A stretch of DNA of 15,124 bases from CAZAKZ01 sp964485695 (GCA_964485695.1 CAZAKZ010000131.1:1-15124); one strand, 5' to 3'. Shown: positions 6,020-13,806, counted from the stretch's first letter. Notes: generated by a model not told the origin, from the letters alone. Translations and numbers: made by a program.

Positions 6020-6049
6020 ACAATAATATGGAGGGTGACCGGCTGTCAA
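6020..6049 (-). promoter_or_regulatory. Candidate sigma-70 promoter for clpS, probably leaderless
   Basis: A perfect TTGACA (6049-6044) lies on the minus strand in the 68-bp gap after the M2 peptidase stop. The -10 is TATTAT (6028-6023, 15-bp spacer) or TATTGT (6025-6020, 18-bp spacer). Either places the transcription start within a few bases of the clpS ATG at 6013, and no Shine-Dalgarno is present. The clpS mRNA is therefore probably leaderless or nearly so. Confidence 0.5.
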
Positions 6050-6081
6050 TGACCGGGACCACGGGTTCCGTCCATCGCCCG

Positions 6082-7794
6082 TCACAGCTCCGCGGCAAAG
6101 TACTTCGCGGTCAGCGCCTCCCCGGTGGCGTCCTGCACGAACCGGGGCCACGGCTTGCGCCTGCCGGGCTTGAACACCTTTTCCCTGAGAAAGGTCCCGA
6201 AGTCCTTCCGGCCGTTGAAGCTCAACGTGGCGGTCGGCCCTTCGTGGCCGGCGAGGTCCGCCAGCTTGTGGCGGAGCTGGGCGGCGAACAGCTCGCCGAG
6301 CTGGTAGTTGTGGTAGTAGACCGGCGCGATGGTGAAGTGCGGCTTCGCGGCCCAGTCGGGCTGGTTGCGGTCTCCGGGCCGGTCCAGGAGCTGGAACCGC
6401 TCCTTGTAGTCCCACCACAGCTTGTTCAGATCCGGATTATCCGGGTTCTCGTAGAGCGCCTTCTCGAAGTGGAGCATGACCAGGGTCCACCTGCAGAAGA
6501 TGAGCTGCTCCCGCCGCCGCTGCTCCAGGATGGCGGCAGACACCTGTTCAATCCGCTGCGCATCGGCACCGGCGTAGGCCGTGATCCAGGCGGGTGTCTT
6601 GGCCAGCGCACCGAACAGCATGGCCACCCCCTCGGTGGTGAAGATGTGGCTCGCCGACCGGAGGTTGAAGGGCAGGGGCATGTCCAGGTACTTGTCGTAG
6701 ACGGCATGGCCGTTCTCGTGGAGCATGGTGTCCATCCACTCGGCGGTGGGGCGGATGTTCAGGAGGGTGCGTACGTCCCCGCTGCGGTCCATGTCCTCGC
6801 AGAACGCGTGTTGATCCTTGCCTTCCCGCTCGTAGAGATCCGACCGCGCCACGATATCCTCGATGGGGAGGCCGATATCACCGAAGAACTTTTTCGCCAT
6901 GGCGACGATGTCTTCCTTCTTCTTCGACCGGTAGAACTCGTCGAGGTCGACAGCGGCCGAAGGCGGCGCCGCCTGGAAGAAGGGATTGTCGTAGTGCCAG
7001 GGCTTCATGGCCCCGGCCTCGATGCCGAACCTCCGGGCCAGCTCCCCGTCGAGCTTCTCCTTCATCTTCCGGAACGGCTCGTCGGTGAGGGTTGCGAGCT
7101 CATCGAAGGTGGCCATGAGGTGGTCGGGATCGTGATCCTGGAGGCGGATCTTCATGTCCCAGTAGTTCTCGAATCCGAGACGCTGAGCAGCCTCGTTGCG
7201 GATCCTGGCCAGAGCCAGGAGATCGGGCCCCACGGCGGCCCCCACCTGCTTCAAGGCCTCCCACGCCGCCTTCCGGCGCGAGGAGTCGGTCTCCTTGCCC
7301 AGCATGTCCAGGAGATCGTTGTTGGAGCAGGCCTTGCCGCCCATCTTGCCCCGGAACGTGTTGAAGGTCCGGGTGATGCTGGACTCCATGGTGGTCATGC
7401 GCTCGAGGATATCCTCGGGGAGCTGGTTCCCCTTGAACGCCAGATCCGCCACGACGAGGGCCCGGCGGTCCACGGGATCGAGAGAGTCCCCCGTCGCGAG
7501 TAGCTCCCGGATCTCCCGGTACTTCTTGCTATCGCTGTGGAGCTTCTTGAGCTCCAGTTCCGCCCGGGCGCGGGCGTCGAAGTGCTCCTTCTTGCCGGTG
7601 GTGGCGGCCAGCCACGCGGTCCGGGTCGATTCCTTGTAGCGGCGCTCGTACTCGGCCTGATAGTCGTCGAGAAAGGACCGCGTTCTTTCCTGCATCGCTT
7701 TCGCTTCCTCCGGTGTCATGCCCGACCGACAGCCTCCCCAGGGCAACAGGGCCATGAGGAGAACGAGGGGCAGTCGTATATCCGTGACTCGCAT
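6082..7794 (-). CDS. M2-family (ACE-like) metallopeptidase, lipoprotein
   Basis: 570 residues. The ATG at 7794 has GGAG seven bases upstream; a longer in-frame reading to 7935 runs into the inverted repeat and is rejected. The N-terminus ends its signal in LLPWGGC with Cys22 as the likely lipidated residue. The zinc site is HENGH (H359, E360, H363) with E388 in TTEGVAMLFG as probable third ligand, 25 residues after the second His as in peptidyl-dipeptidase A (ACE). Supporting M2 features are KPWHYDNPFFQAAP (264-277) and APVYYHNYQLGELFAAQ (490-506), the pattern I remember from bacterial M2 proteins. Expected role: release of dipeptides from peptide C-termini at the cell surface. M3 peptidases share the fold and cannot be fully excluded. 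Length fits the family. Confidence 0.88.
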   Translation of the reverse strand: MRVTDIRLPLVLLMALLPWGGCRSGMTPEEAKAMQERTRSFLDDYQAEYERRYKESTRTAWLAATTGKKEHFDARARAELELKKLHSDSKKYREIRELLATGDSLDPVDRRALVVADLAFKGNQLPEDILERMTTMESSITRTFNTFRGKMGGKACSNNDLLDMLGKETDSSRRKAAWEALKQVGAAVGPDLLALARIRNEAAQRLGFENYWDMKIRLQDHDPDHLMATFDELATLTDEPFRKMKEKLDGELARRFGIEAGAMKPWHYDNPFFQAAPPSAAVDLDEFYRSKKKEDIVAMAKKFFGDIGLPIEDIVARSDLYEREGKDQHAFCEDMDRSGDVRTLLNIRPTAEWMDTMLHENGHAVYDKYLDMPLPFNLRSASHIFTTEGVAMLFGALAKTPAWITAYAGADAQRIEQVSAAILEQRRREQLIFCRWTLVMLHFEKALYENPDNPDLNKLWWDYKERFQLLDRPGDRNQPDWAAKPHFTIAPVYYHNYQLGELFAAQLRHKLADLAGHEGPTATLSFNGRKDFGTFLREKVFKPGRRKPWPRFVQDATGEALTAKYFAAEL

Positions 7795-7876
7795 GGTATT
7801 TCTCCGAAATCTCAGATCCTGGAGTGGTTTCAAGCGGACCATGATACACGGACGGATTCTGGGTAGCCAGGGGGTC

Positions 7877-7980
7877 GATCCCACGCCCTGATTATGTCCT
7901 GGATCAGGATAAAAACAGGGTGTGGGATGCCCCACTCACCAAAAATATCCCGATCCAGGACATAATCAGGGCGTGGGATC
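7877..7980. repeat. 104-bp element with perfect 29-bp inverted arms and a diverged third copy
   Basis: The left arm (7877-7905) is the exact reverse complement of the right arm (7952-7980), all 29 bases. A diverged direct copy of the right-arm unit lies between them (7902-7929, about five substitutions and one missing base). The loop also holds a smaller stem: GGTG-TGGG (7919-7926) pairs with CCCA-CT-CACC (7931-7940). Each arm begins and ends with GATC. The strands could fold into a long hairpin or cruciform. It lies in the 287-bp gap between the divergent M2 peptidase and AEC permease genes. No transposase and no clear target duplication were seen. It looks like a REP- or MITE-type palindromic element. 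Confidence 0.85.
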
Positions 7981-8081
7981 AGCGGTCGGCAACAATGCGA
8001 TTGCCCACCTGACAACAACTGCACGTCTCGCATTCCGATCCGCTCTGGTCCCGTCAAGGAAGATGAACTACGGGTTCGAAC

Positions 8082-9020
8082 ATGGCCGAACTCCTCGAAA
8101 TCCTCGACATCGTCCTGCCCGTGTTCATCGTCATCGGGATCGGCTTCGTCCTCGGCCGCACCCGGTTCGTGGATGATCGGGCCCGGTCCTCCTTCTCGTG
8201 GCTGGTGTTCCACGTGGCCGCGCCGGCCTTGCTGTTTCGCAGCACGGCACGGACCCCGGTCCACGAGGCCTTCAACCTGGAGATCCTGGCCGTGACCGGC
8301 GGGGTCAGCATCCTCCTGGCCGCCCTGGTCTACTTGGCCACGACACGCATCGATCCGGCGCGCCGCGGTGTCCTGTCCCAGGGGGCGCACCGGAGCAACA
8401 TGGTCTTCTTCGGCCTGCCCGTCATCCTCTATGCATTCGGAGAAGAGGTGCTGGGTCCGGCCGCGGTGCTCATCGGTTTCATGGTCGTGGTCTACAACCT
8501 CCTCGCCGTCCTGGTCCTGGTGCTGCCCCACCGGTCCGGCAACCCGGGCGGCGGCATCTGGGCTACCACGGCGCTGGAGTTCGCGCGCAACCCCCTCATC
8601 CTCGCCTGCGGCGGAGGCCTCCTCCTGTCCGCGACCGGCATCGACCTTCCCCTCCCCGTGGACTGCGCCCTCGAGCTGGTGGGGCACATTGCCGCTCCCC
8701 TTGCGCTCTTTACCGTGGGCGCGGGCCTCGACTTCCGACGGCTGCGGGCTGAGGTCAAACCGGCCGCCGCCGTATCGGCCCTGAAACTGCTCATCTATCC
8801 GGCCCTGATCTACGCGGGCCTGCACCTCGTGGGTGCCGGAAAGACGGAACTTCAGGTCACGGTGCTGATCATGGCCTCTCCCACCGCGGTGGTGAGCTAC
8901 ATCATGGCGCGCGAGATGAAGGGAGACGAGCAGCTGGCCGCCGCCATCGTCATCGGCACGACCCTGGCCTCCCTCGTCACCACATCGGCGTGGCTCGCTC
9001 TCTTCCGGTTCACGGGGTGA
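8082..9020 (+). CDS. AEC (auxin efflux carrier) family transporter
   Basis: 312 residues of an inner-membrane permease with about ten hydrophobic segments, starting with LLEILDIVLPVFIVIGIGFVLG. Family features: GRTRFVDDRARSSFSWLVFHVAAPALLF in the first repeat, QGAHRSNMVFFGLPVI, FARNPLILACGGG, IAAPLALFTVGAGLDF, and the C-terminal MASPTAVVSYIMAREMKGDEQLAAAIVIGTTLASLVT typical of bacterial AEC proteins (TC 2.A.69). Bacterial members export or import organic acids such as malate, or amino acid derivatives; the substrate here is unknown. The length fits. The ATG at 8082 fits the family start, but no good Shine-Dalgarno precedes it; AAGGAAG lies 19 bases upstream. The inverted-repeat element lies about 100 bp upstream. 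Confidence 0.92.
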   Translation: MAELLEILDIVLPVFIVIGIGFVLGRTRFVDDRARSSFSWLVFHVAAPALLFRSTARTPVHEAFNLEILAVTGGVSILLAALVYLATTRIDPARRGVLSQGAHRSNMVFFGLPVILYAFGEEVLGPAAVLIGFMVVVYNLLAVLVLVLPHRSGNPGGGIWATTALEFARNPLILACGGGLLLSATGIDLPLPVDCALELVGHIAAPLALFTVGAGLDFRRLRAEVKPAAAVSALKLLIYPALIYAGLHLVGAGKTELQVTVLIMASPTAVVSYIMAREMKGDEQLAAAIVIGTTLASLVTTSAWLALFRFTG

Positions 9021-9058
9021 CCTGAGAGACTCGTTCTGCCCAATGCGGGGTCGACCAA

Positions 9059-9083
9059 CAAGGACGAAACCCCCAGGTCCTTG
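9059..9083 (+). terminator. Weak hairpin after the AEC permease gene
   Basis: CAAGGAC (9059-9065) and GTCCTTG (9077-9083) form a 7-bp perfect stem with an 11-base loop, 38 bp past the permease stop. There is no T tract after it, so intrinsic termination is doubtful. Confidence 0.2.
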
Positions 9084-9108
9084 CACCGGGGCAATTTCGG
9101 ATTAGATT
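9081..9108 (+). promoter_or_regulatory. Possible promoter for the nucleotide-sugar dehydrogenase
   Basis: TTGCAC (9081-9086), a 16-bp spacer and TAGATT (9103-9108) resemble a weak sigma-70 promoter. It would leave about 75 bases of leader before the ATG at 9192. The 171-bp gap otherwise shows no distinct structure. Confidence 0.3.
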
Positions 9109-9191
9109 TTCCGTGTGGGCGACTTATGCCGATCCTTATGGACAGGCGCGGCGCATCGCTCCGGGACATCAGTAAACACGGGAAGTAGCCA

Positions 9192-10502
9192 ATGCAGTCG
9201 ATTCAGGATCATATCGCCAATCGTACGGCCCTCATCGGAGTCATCGGCCTCGGATACGTGGGGCTGCCCCTGGGCCTCGTCTTTCGCGAGGCCGGCTTTC
9301 CCGTCCTGGGCTTCGATACGGATCCCGGCAAGGTGGAAAAGCTCCATCAGGGGGAATCCTACATCAAGCACATCGGACCGGCCCGTATCGCCGAGGCCAA
9401 CGCGAGCGGCCGGTTCGAGGCCACCACGGATTTCAACCGCCTTGCCGACTGTGACGCCGTTCTCATCTGCGTACCCACGCCTCTGGGTCGGCACCGGGAG
9501 CCCGACCTCTCCTACATCCAGGCCACGGCCGAGAAGATCGCCGCCACGCTGAGGCCGGGCCAGCTCATCGTGCTGGAATCCACCACCTACCCCGGCACCA
9601 CCGAGGAGGAGCTCCTGCCGATCCTCGAGACAAGCGGCCTCTCCACGCCCACCGACTTTCTCCTGGCTTTCTCCCCGGAACGCGAGGATCCGGGTAACCC
9701 CGACTTCTCCACCCGCACCATCCCCAAGGTGGTGGGCGGCGTGAATTCCGCTTCCACCGAAGCGGCCGCGGCCCTCTACGACGCCGCCATCGACGTGGTG
9801 GTGCCGGTGTCCAACGCCAGGGTGGCCGAGGCGTCCAAGCTGCTGGAGAACATCTACCGGTCCATCAACATCGCGCTGGTGAACGAGCTCAAGATGACCT
9901 TCGACCGCATGGATATCGACGTCTGGGAAGTGATCCGGGCAGCCGCCACCAAGCCCTTCGGCTTCAAGCCGTTTTTCCCCGGCCCCGGCCTCGGCGGCCA
10001 CTGCATCCCTCTGGACCCGTTCTACCTCTCCTGGAAGGCCGCCCGCCACGGCATGTGGACCCGCTTCATCGAACTCGCGGGCGAGATCAACACCGGCATG
10101 CCGCGCTACGTGGTGGGCAAGGTGGCCGAGGCCCTGAACGGAGAAGGGAAGAGCATCAAGGGCTCACGGATCCTCATCCTCGGCCTCTCCTACAAGCCCG
10201 ACATCGACGACGACCGTGAATCGCCGTCTTACGAGCTCATCCAGCTCCTGAGCGACCTCGGCGCCCGGGTGGACTACTGCGATCCCCACTTTCCCGAGGC
10301 CCGCAAGGGCCGCAAACACGACGTGGGCCTCTCGTCCGTTCCCCTCTCCCCCGAGGCCTTCGGCAACTACGACGCCCTCGTGGTGTCCACGGCCCACAAG
10401 GAGTTCAGTGATCCCGGCCTCTACGCGAACGTGCCCCTCGTGGTGGACTCGCGAAACATCGTCGATCCGGACTCCATCTCCGGCAAGGTGGTCAAGGCGT
10501 AG
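9192..10502 (+). CDS. Nucleotide-sugar dehydrogenase, UDP-N-acetylglucosamine 6-dehydrogenase-like
   Basis: 436 residues. It oxidises the C6 hydroxyl of a UDP-sugar to the uronic acid with two NAD molecules, supplying acidic sugars for cell-surface polysaccharide. The NAD fold starts with GVIGLGYVGLPLG (G19, G21, G24). Further family marks are VPTPLGRHREPDLSYI, ESTTYPGTTEEELLP, FSPEREDPGN, ASKLLENIYRSINIALVNE (K216, N220), and the catalytic cysteine C271 in GPGLGGHCIPLDPFYLSWKA. The C-terminal domain begins near LILGLSYKPDIDDDRESPS. The SPEREDPGN and DPFYLSWKA wording favours the WbpA/WecC-type N-acetylhexosamine enzymes over UDP-glucose dehydrogenase. GGAAG lies six bases before the ATG. No glycosyltransferase or other sugar gene is in the window. 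Its stop is 5 bp from that of the convergent PDZ lipoprotein gene. Confidence 0.92.
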   Translation: MQSIQDHIANRTALIGVIGLGYVGLPLGLVFREAGFPVLGFDTDPGKVEKLHQGESYIKHIGPARIAEANASGRFEATTDFNRLADCDAVLICVPTPLGRHREPDLSYIQATAEKIAATLRPGQLIVLESTTYPGTTEEELLPILETSGLSTPTDFLLAFSPEREDPGNPDFSTRTIPKVVGGVNSASTEAAAALYDAAIDVVVPVSNARVAEASKLLENIYRSINIALVNELKMTFDRMDIDVWEVIRAAATKPFGFKPFFPGPGLGGHCIPLDPFYLSWKAARHGMWTRFIELAGEINTGMPRYVVGKVAEALNGEGKSIKGSRILILGLSYKPDIDDDRESPSYELIQLLSDLGARVDYCDPHFPEARKGRKHDVGLSSVPLSPEAFGNYDALVVSTAHKEFSDPGLYANVPLVVDSRNIVDPDSISGKVVKA

Positions 10503-10507
10503 CAGAA

Positions 10508-11617
10508 CTAGTGTGAGTTGAAGTTGATGAACCAGAGCAGCTGGGTGCTGCTTTTCACGGGCCCCCAGGTGCACTTGAAGAGGCCGAGCAGGCAGGAGAA
10601 ACGTCGCGAATAGTTCGTTTCCCGGACGCCGGACTTCTGGTAGGAGCCCTTGTAGTTGACGACCATTCCGAAGGGACCGAAATACCAGCGGGTGCGGTAG
10701 GTATCCTGGTAGAACTCGAAGGCCAGCGGAATGTCGATATCGGTGGTTGTATGGAAATCCGAGAAGTACACCTCGGTGCTGTACGACCCGCCCTGTTTCT
10801 GATACACCTCGAATCTACCCGCGCCGCCCTGGGGACCGCGTTCCAGGATCCACTTCTTCAGCTCGCTGGCCGTTTCGAAATTCCGCCCGTCCACGGACAG
10901 GATACGGTCGCCGGCACGCAGGCCTGCATGGTAGGCGGGCGAGCCCACCACGACGCCGCTGATGAGTATCGTGGATCGTTTCTCACCGTAAATCCTCTCG
11001 GTCCACTCCGCCGGCAAAGTGCCCATGAAGATCCCGACATAGGGTCGGCCACCTGTCGGAGCCCGGTCGAGAGGTATGGCCTTGGTGGAGGGGATGGTCA
11101 CCTTCTTGGCATCCGGGATCATCTTCACCTCGAAGTGTTCCTGCCTGTCGAATCCTCGTATGATCCCCAGCACCACCTCGTTCTCAGGATCGATGCTGTT
11201 CTTGAGAAGATGCTCGAACTGCTCGTTGTACATGAGCTCCACGCCATTCAGGGAGACGAGGATGTCTCCCGGGAGGATGCCCGCCCGGGAAGCGGATCCT
11301 CCCTCTTTCAGGCGGTTCACGTAGAGACCCCTGTAGGGAGTCAGCGACTTCTTCTTCGCCAGGCCCTTGTCGATCTCCTTCAAGGTGAAACCCAGATCCG
11401 GCCGCAGCTTCACGCGTTCGGACCGGACGACCAGGCTGCTTTCCCCGGAACTGCGGGCCATCTTGAGCTCGTAGATCTCCACGTGACCCTGCTCATCCTG
11501 GACCCGGGCCAGTTCCACGGTGTTGTTGCTGGACATGAGGAGATTCGATCTCGACGACCGGCACCCCAGGCAGGCGAGGATCGGGAGGATCAGCACGATC
11601 CATCTGTACCACTTCAT
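10508..11617 (-). CDS. Lipoprotein with two PDZ domains, third gene of the sigma operon
   Basis: 369 residues. The ATG at 11617 has AAAGGA about eight bases upstream and starts a lipoprotein signal, MKWYRWIVLILPILACLGC; Cys19 (or Cys16) is the likely anchor. PDZ1 spans about 95-168 (GLYVNRLKEGGSASRAGILPGDILVSLNG). PDZ2 spans about 192-285 (YVGIFMG, GVVVGSPAYHAGLRAGDRILSVDG). The C-terminal 80 residues, rich in Tyr, Phe and Trp with two Cys, match nothing I know. No protease domain is present, so this is not a DegS or RseP homologue. It starts 29 bp after the anti-sigma stop on the same strand and is very likely cotranscribed. I infer an envelope peptide-binding role, perhaps sensing misfolded or exported proteins for the sigma/anti-sigma pair. 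Confidence 0.85.
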   Translation of the reverse strand: MKWYRWIVLILPILACLGCRSSRSNLLMSSNNTVELARVQDEQGHVEIYELKMARSSGESSLVVRSERVKLRPDLGFTLKEIDKGLAKKKSLTPYRGLYVNRLKEGGSASRAGILPGDILVSLNGVELMYNEQFEHLLKNSIDPENEVVLGIIRGFDRQEHFEVKMIPDAKKVTIPSTKAIPLDRAPTGGRPYVGIFMGTLPAEWTERIYGEKRSTILISGVVVGSPAYHAGLRAGDRILSVDGRNFETASELKKWILERGPQGGAGRFEVYQKQGGSYSTEVYFSDFHTTTDIDIPLAFEFYQDTYRTRWYFGPFGMVVNYKGSYQKSGVRETNYSRRFSCLLGLFKCTWGPVKSSTQLLWFINFNSH

Positions 11618-11646
11618 CTCGATATTCCTTTCAGCTGTCGCTTTGA

Positions 11647-12762
11647 TCATTCCGTTCCGTGCCGTGCCAGGCAGAGGATGGGCTCCCGGTTTGCGGCCCA
11701 CCACCTCTGCCATCGCTCCGAGGGCCGCTCCTCCCTGGGACGCTCTTCCTTCCCCCCGAAGATCTCCTTCAGCGGTTTCAATCCGCCGTTCGCAGCCTCC
11801 GCGGGAGGGAGTTTCCGGAGGTCGGCGATCCCGTGTTCCCGATATAGCCGGTCCTGGATGCTCTCAAGGCGACCCTGGGCCACGGCGCTGACAAGGGAAC
11901 TGCGGCTGTCGAGAAGACTCAGGAGTTCGGGGATCACCTCGTGGACAGGCCCCGAGGTCTCCAGCACCAGGATGCCGCCCGGCTCCTGCACCAGCATCAC
12001 CGGCGGCTCCCGCGCCGGCCGGCCGTGTTTCACCAGCTTCACGGCTTCCGGTTTGAGTAAGGTACGGTCGATGGGCCGGGGCCTCGCCTCCGAAGCCACG
12101 GCGACATCGGCCATGCTCCGGGCCACCCGGTTCAACGCATTCGCGGTGCGGCACAGGGCCTCGGCCAGGGAGGCCAGGTTCACCGGAATCCGGACGGGGG
12201 GCGGCGCCACTGGCCGGGGCACCCGGACCACGTCGCCCTCACGAAGCTCGAGGATCTCGCCGGTGGCCACCACGAGAATCGTATCATCACGCATCACCTC
12301 CAGGGGGCCCCCGCGCAGCGGCACCTTCACCGGTGTCGGTACCGGCACCCGCACCGGCGTCGGTACGGAGATCTTTTCCTTCACCACGACCCGGCGCTCC
12401 ACCGGCACCTGGATCATTACCGGTTCCGGCCTGGTAAGGAGGGCAATAATCGCTGCAACAACAGCCGCGGCCGTGGTTGCCCACGACAGCACCAGAGGCC
12501 ACTTTCGCGGCACTGGACGGACCTCCTCGCGGGTCGCCTCGCGCACTGCTTCGAAGAACGTACGCGGCAACGGCCGGACCTCGTAGGTCCGTAGCGCCTC
12601 GACGGCCTTCCCGAAGCGCTCGAAACCTACCTCGCACTTCGGACACGATTCCAGGTGCGCCCGGAAGGTCGCCCCCTCGGCCTCGGAGAGATCCCCCCCC
12701 AGGGCCGCGGAAAACCAGGACTCCACCCGGTCACACGTGAGATCCGGTTCTTCAGGACGCAT
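11647..12762 (-). CDS. Membrane anti-sigma factor with zinc-finger (ZAS-type) domain
   Basis: 371 residues. I start it at the ATG at 12762 because AAGGAGG lies five to six bases upstream; in-frame ATGs at 12789 and 12795 have no such site. This start overlaps the sigma gene end by 11 bp, implying coupling. Residues 1-50 hold the zinc motif H36-x3-C40-x2-C43 with C10 as likely fourth ligand, the cytoplasmic domain that holds the ECF sigma. One transmembrane helix follows at about 88-109 (WPLVLSWATTAAAVVAAIIALL). The periplasmic part begins with a Val-Pro repeat stalk, then a predicted beta segment (DDTILVVATGEILELREGDVVRVPRP) and helices. The C-terminal half is unfamiliar. It probably keeps the sigma factor inactive until a signal, possibly relayed by the PDZ lipoprotein, releases it. 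Confidence 0.87.
   Translation of the reverse strand: MRPEEPDLTCDRVESWFSAALGGDLSEAEGATFRAHLESCPKCEVGFERFGKAVEALRTYEVRPLPRTFFEAVREATREEVRPVPRKWPLVLSWATTAAAVVAAIIALLTRPEPVMIQVPVERRVVVKEKISVPTPVRVPVPTPVKVPLRGGPLEVMRDDTILVVATGEILELREGDVVRVPRPVAPPPVRIPVNLASLAEALCRTANALNRVARSMADVAVASEARPRPIDRTLLKPEAVKLVKHGRPAREPPVMLVQEPGGILVLETSGPVHEVIPELLSLLDSRSSLVSAVAQGRLESIQDRLYREHGIADLRKLPPAEAANGGLKPLKEIFGGKEERPREERPSERWQRWWAANREPILCLARHGTE
12319..12366 (-). repeat. Val-Pro tandem repeat in the anti-sigma stalk
   Basis: Two adjacent 8-residue units, VPTPVRVP and VPTPVKVP (residues 133-148), are encoded by near-identical 24-bp units. They follow another Val-rich stretch (residues 119-131). Such X-Pro repeats usually form extended rigid rods, here just outside the transmembrane helix. 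Confidence 0.7.
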
Positions 12763-13348
12763 GATGTCCTCCTTCGGGTCGGCGCTCATTCTCACCGCTC
12801 AGGTGCATGTAGTGGTCTCGAAAAGCGAGGCGTCCTCGGTTGATCCGCGATTTCACCGTGCCCAGGCTGCACCCGAGGGCCTCGGCCGCCTCCTCGTACG
12901 AGAAGCCGACAATGTCACGCAGGAAGACCGCCTCGCGGAAGGGATCCGGCACCCGGTCGAGGGCGTCCTCGATGAGGGCCTGCCGGTCGCGCTCCTCGCC
13001 GGGATCGTGGGCCAGGGCTCGGTCCTTCCGGCTCTCCGGCTCATCCAGGAACACGACCCTGGACCGATTTTTTTCCCGGAGTGCGTCGCGGGCGTGGTTC
13101 AGCGCCATGGCATACAGCATGGATCGAAATCGCCCCTCGAACCGATACCTGGGCAGCATGTCGTGGACCTTGATGAAGACCTCCTGAGCGATGTCCAGGG
13201 CCAGGTGGTGATCTCCCACCCTGCGCTCCAGGGCGGAGGCCAGGCCAGGAGCGTGCCTTTCCACTAGCAGACCGAAGGCTGCCCCGGCCCCATCGAGATG
13301 GGCCCGGATCAGTGCATCATCGCTCGCTTCTTGCCTGGATTTCGCCAC
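12752..13348 (-). CDS. ECF-family RNA polymerase sigma factor
   Basis: 198 residues with a GTG start at 13348 and GAGG seven bases upstream. Region 2 lies at about residues 24-97 (FGLLVERHAPGLASALERRVGDHHLALDIAQEVFIKVHDMLPRYRFEGRFRSMLYAMALNHARDALREK), with the DIAQEVF core-binding helix and the FRSMLYAMALNHARD -10 recognition helix. Region 4 lies at about 125-180 (VPDPFREAVFLRDIVGFSYEEAAEALGCSLGTVKSRINRGR), the helix-turn-helix for -35 binding. It directs a stress or envelope regulon. It heads an operon with its anti-sigma factor (11-bp overlap) and a PDZ lipoprotein. An ECF-like promoter lies 26-53 bp upstream, suggesting autoregulation. The exact ECF subgroup is not assigned. Confidence 0.93.
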   Translation of the reverse strand: MAKSRQEASDDALIRAHLDGAGAAFGLLVERHAPGLASALERRVGDHHLALDIAQEVFIKVHDMLPRYRFEGRFRSMLYAMALNHARDALREKNRSRVVFLDEPESRKDRALAHDPGEERDRQALIEDALDRVPDPFREAVFLRDIVGFSYEEAAEALGCSLGTVKSRINRGRLAFRDHYMHLSGENERRPEGGHHAS

Positions 13349-13373
13349 CTGCTTGCCTCGAAAATCAGGGGGG

Positions 13374-13401
13374 TAACGTCAAAGACCGCGGAAAAGTTCC
13401 C
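13374..13401 (-). promoter_or_regulatory. Candidate ECF-type autoregulated promoter of the sigma operon
   Basis: On the minus strand GGGAAC (13401-13396) is followed, 17 bases later, by CGTTA (13378-13374). This matches the common ECF promoter layout, a GGAAC -35 and a CGT-containing -10 with a 16-17 base spacer. The implied start near 13367 leaves a leader of about 20 bases with GAGG before the GTG at 13348. The -10 match is partial. Confidence 0.45.
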
Positions 13402-13806
13402 GGCCGGACAAAAAAATCCCACCGTTCCCCTGGAGGTTCGACCCATTGTAAGCCAAGGAGCCGACTCCATAAATACGAGAATCGAGTCCTGTGGGTCGAT
13501 CAACACCATTGGCTCATTGAACTCACCCGATTCCACGGGATTAGACAATAATCCTATTGAACATGGGCTCAAATTCTGTCGGGCCCCAGTCCTTATTTCC
13601 TGCTTGATAACACCTGGCAACGTTCGCCTGATCGAGAGCATCCTCTCGCCTTCAGGCTGTACAGAGGTTTTTAAGAAACCAGGCCTGATCCACGGCGGGC
13701 TCCCAATCAGTGAGATTGAAGAAGCGAGTGTCCGGATTGATGTGCATGAATGCGATTGCTATTGCTCCCTCAGGCTTGATCGTACTCTTTACCATTAATT
13801 AATCGG
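13402..13806. other. Gene-poor interval upstream of the sigma operon
   Basis: About 400 bp that looks less GC-rich than its surroundings, with no convincing gene. Open frames on both strands lack ribosome sites and have mixed third positions. Small structures are GGATTA-GACAA-TAATCC (13538-13554, a perfect 6-bp stem) and CAATC-AGTGA-GATTG in the 13700s. It ends in an AT-rich run (ACCATTAATTAATCGG). It may hold regulatory DNA or decayed coding sequence. Confidence 0.4.

Noticed and set aside
6028..7503. Long plus-strand open frame opposite the M2 peptidase gene
   Set aside because: Shadow of the real gene, overlapping the clpS promoter, with low-complexity Val/Gly/Arg composition and no Shine-Dalgarno.
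7795..7935. N-terminal extension of the M2 peptidase into the inverted repeat
   Set aside because: The start at 7794 has a good ribosome site and begins the lipoprotein signal; the extension would destroy the signal and is only translated repeat.
9102..10049. Minus-strand open frame opposite the nucleotide-sugar dehydrogenase
   Set aside because: Gly/Val/His-rich antisense translation of a conserved enzyme, with no ribosome site.
10751..12586. 611-codon plus-strand open frame over the PDZ lipoprotein and anti-sigma genes
   Set aside because: It crosses two well-supported minus-strand genes and encodes an Arg/Thr/Ser-rich non-protein-like sequence; a GC-rich antisense artefact.
13298..13798. 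166-codon plus-strand open frame across the start of the sigma gene and the gene-poor interval
   Set aside because: It overlaps the sigma factor and its promoter, has no ribosome site, mixed third positions and no recognisable domain.
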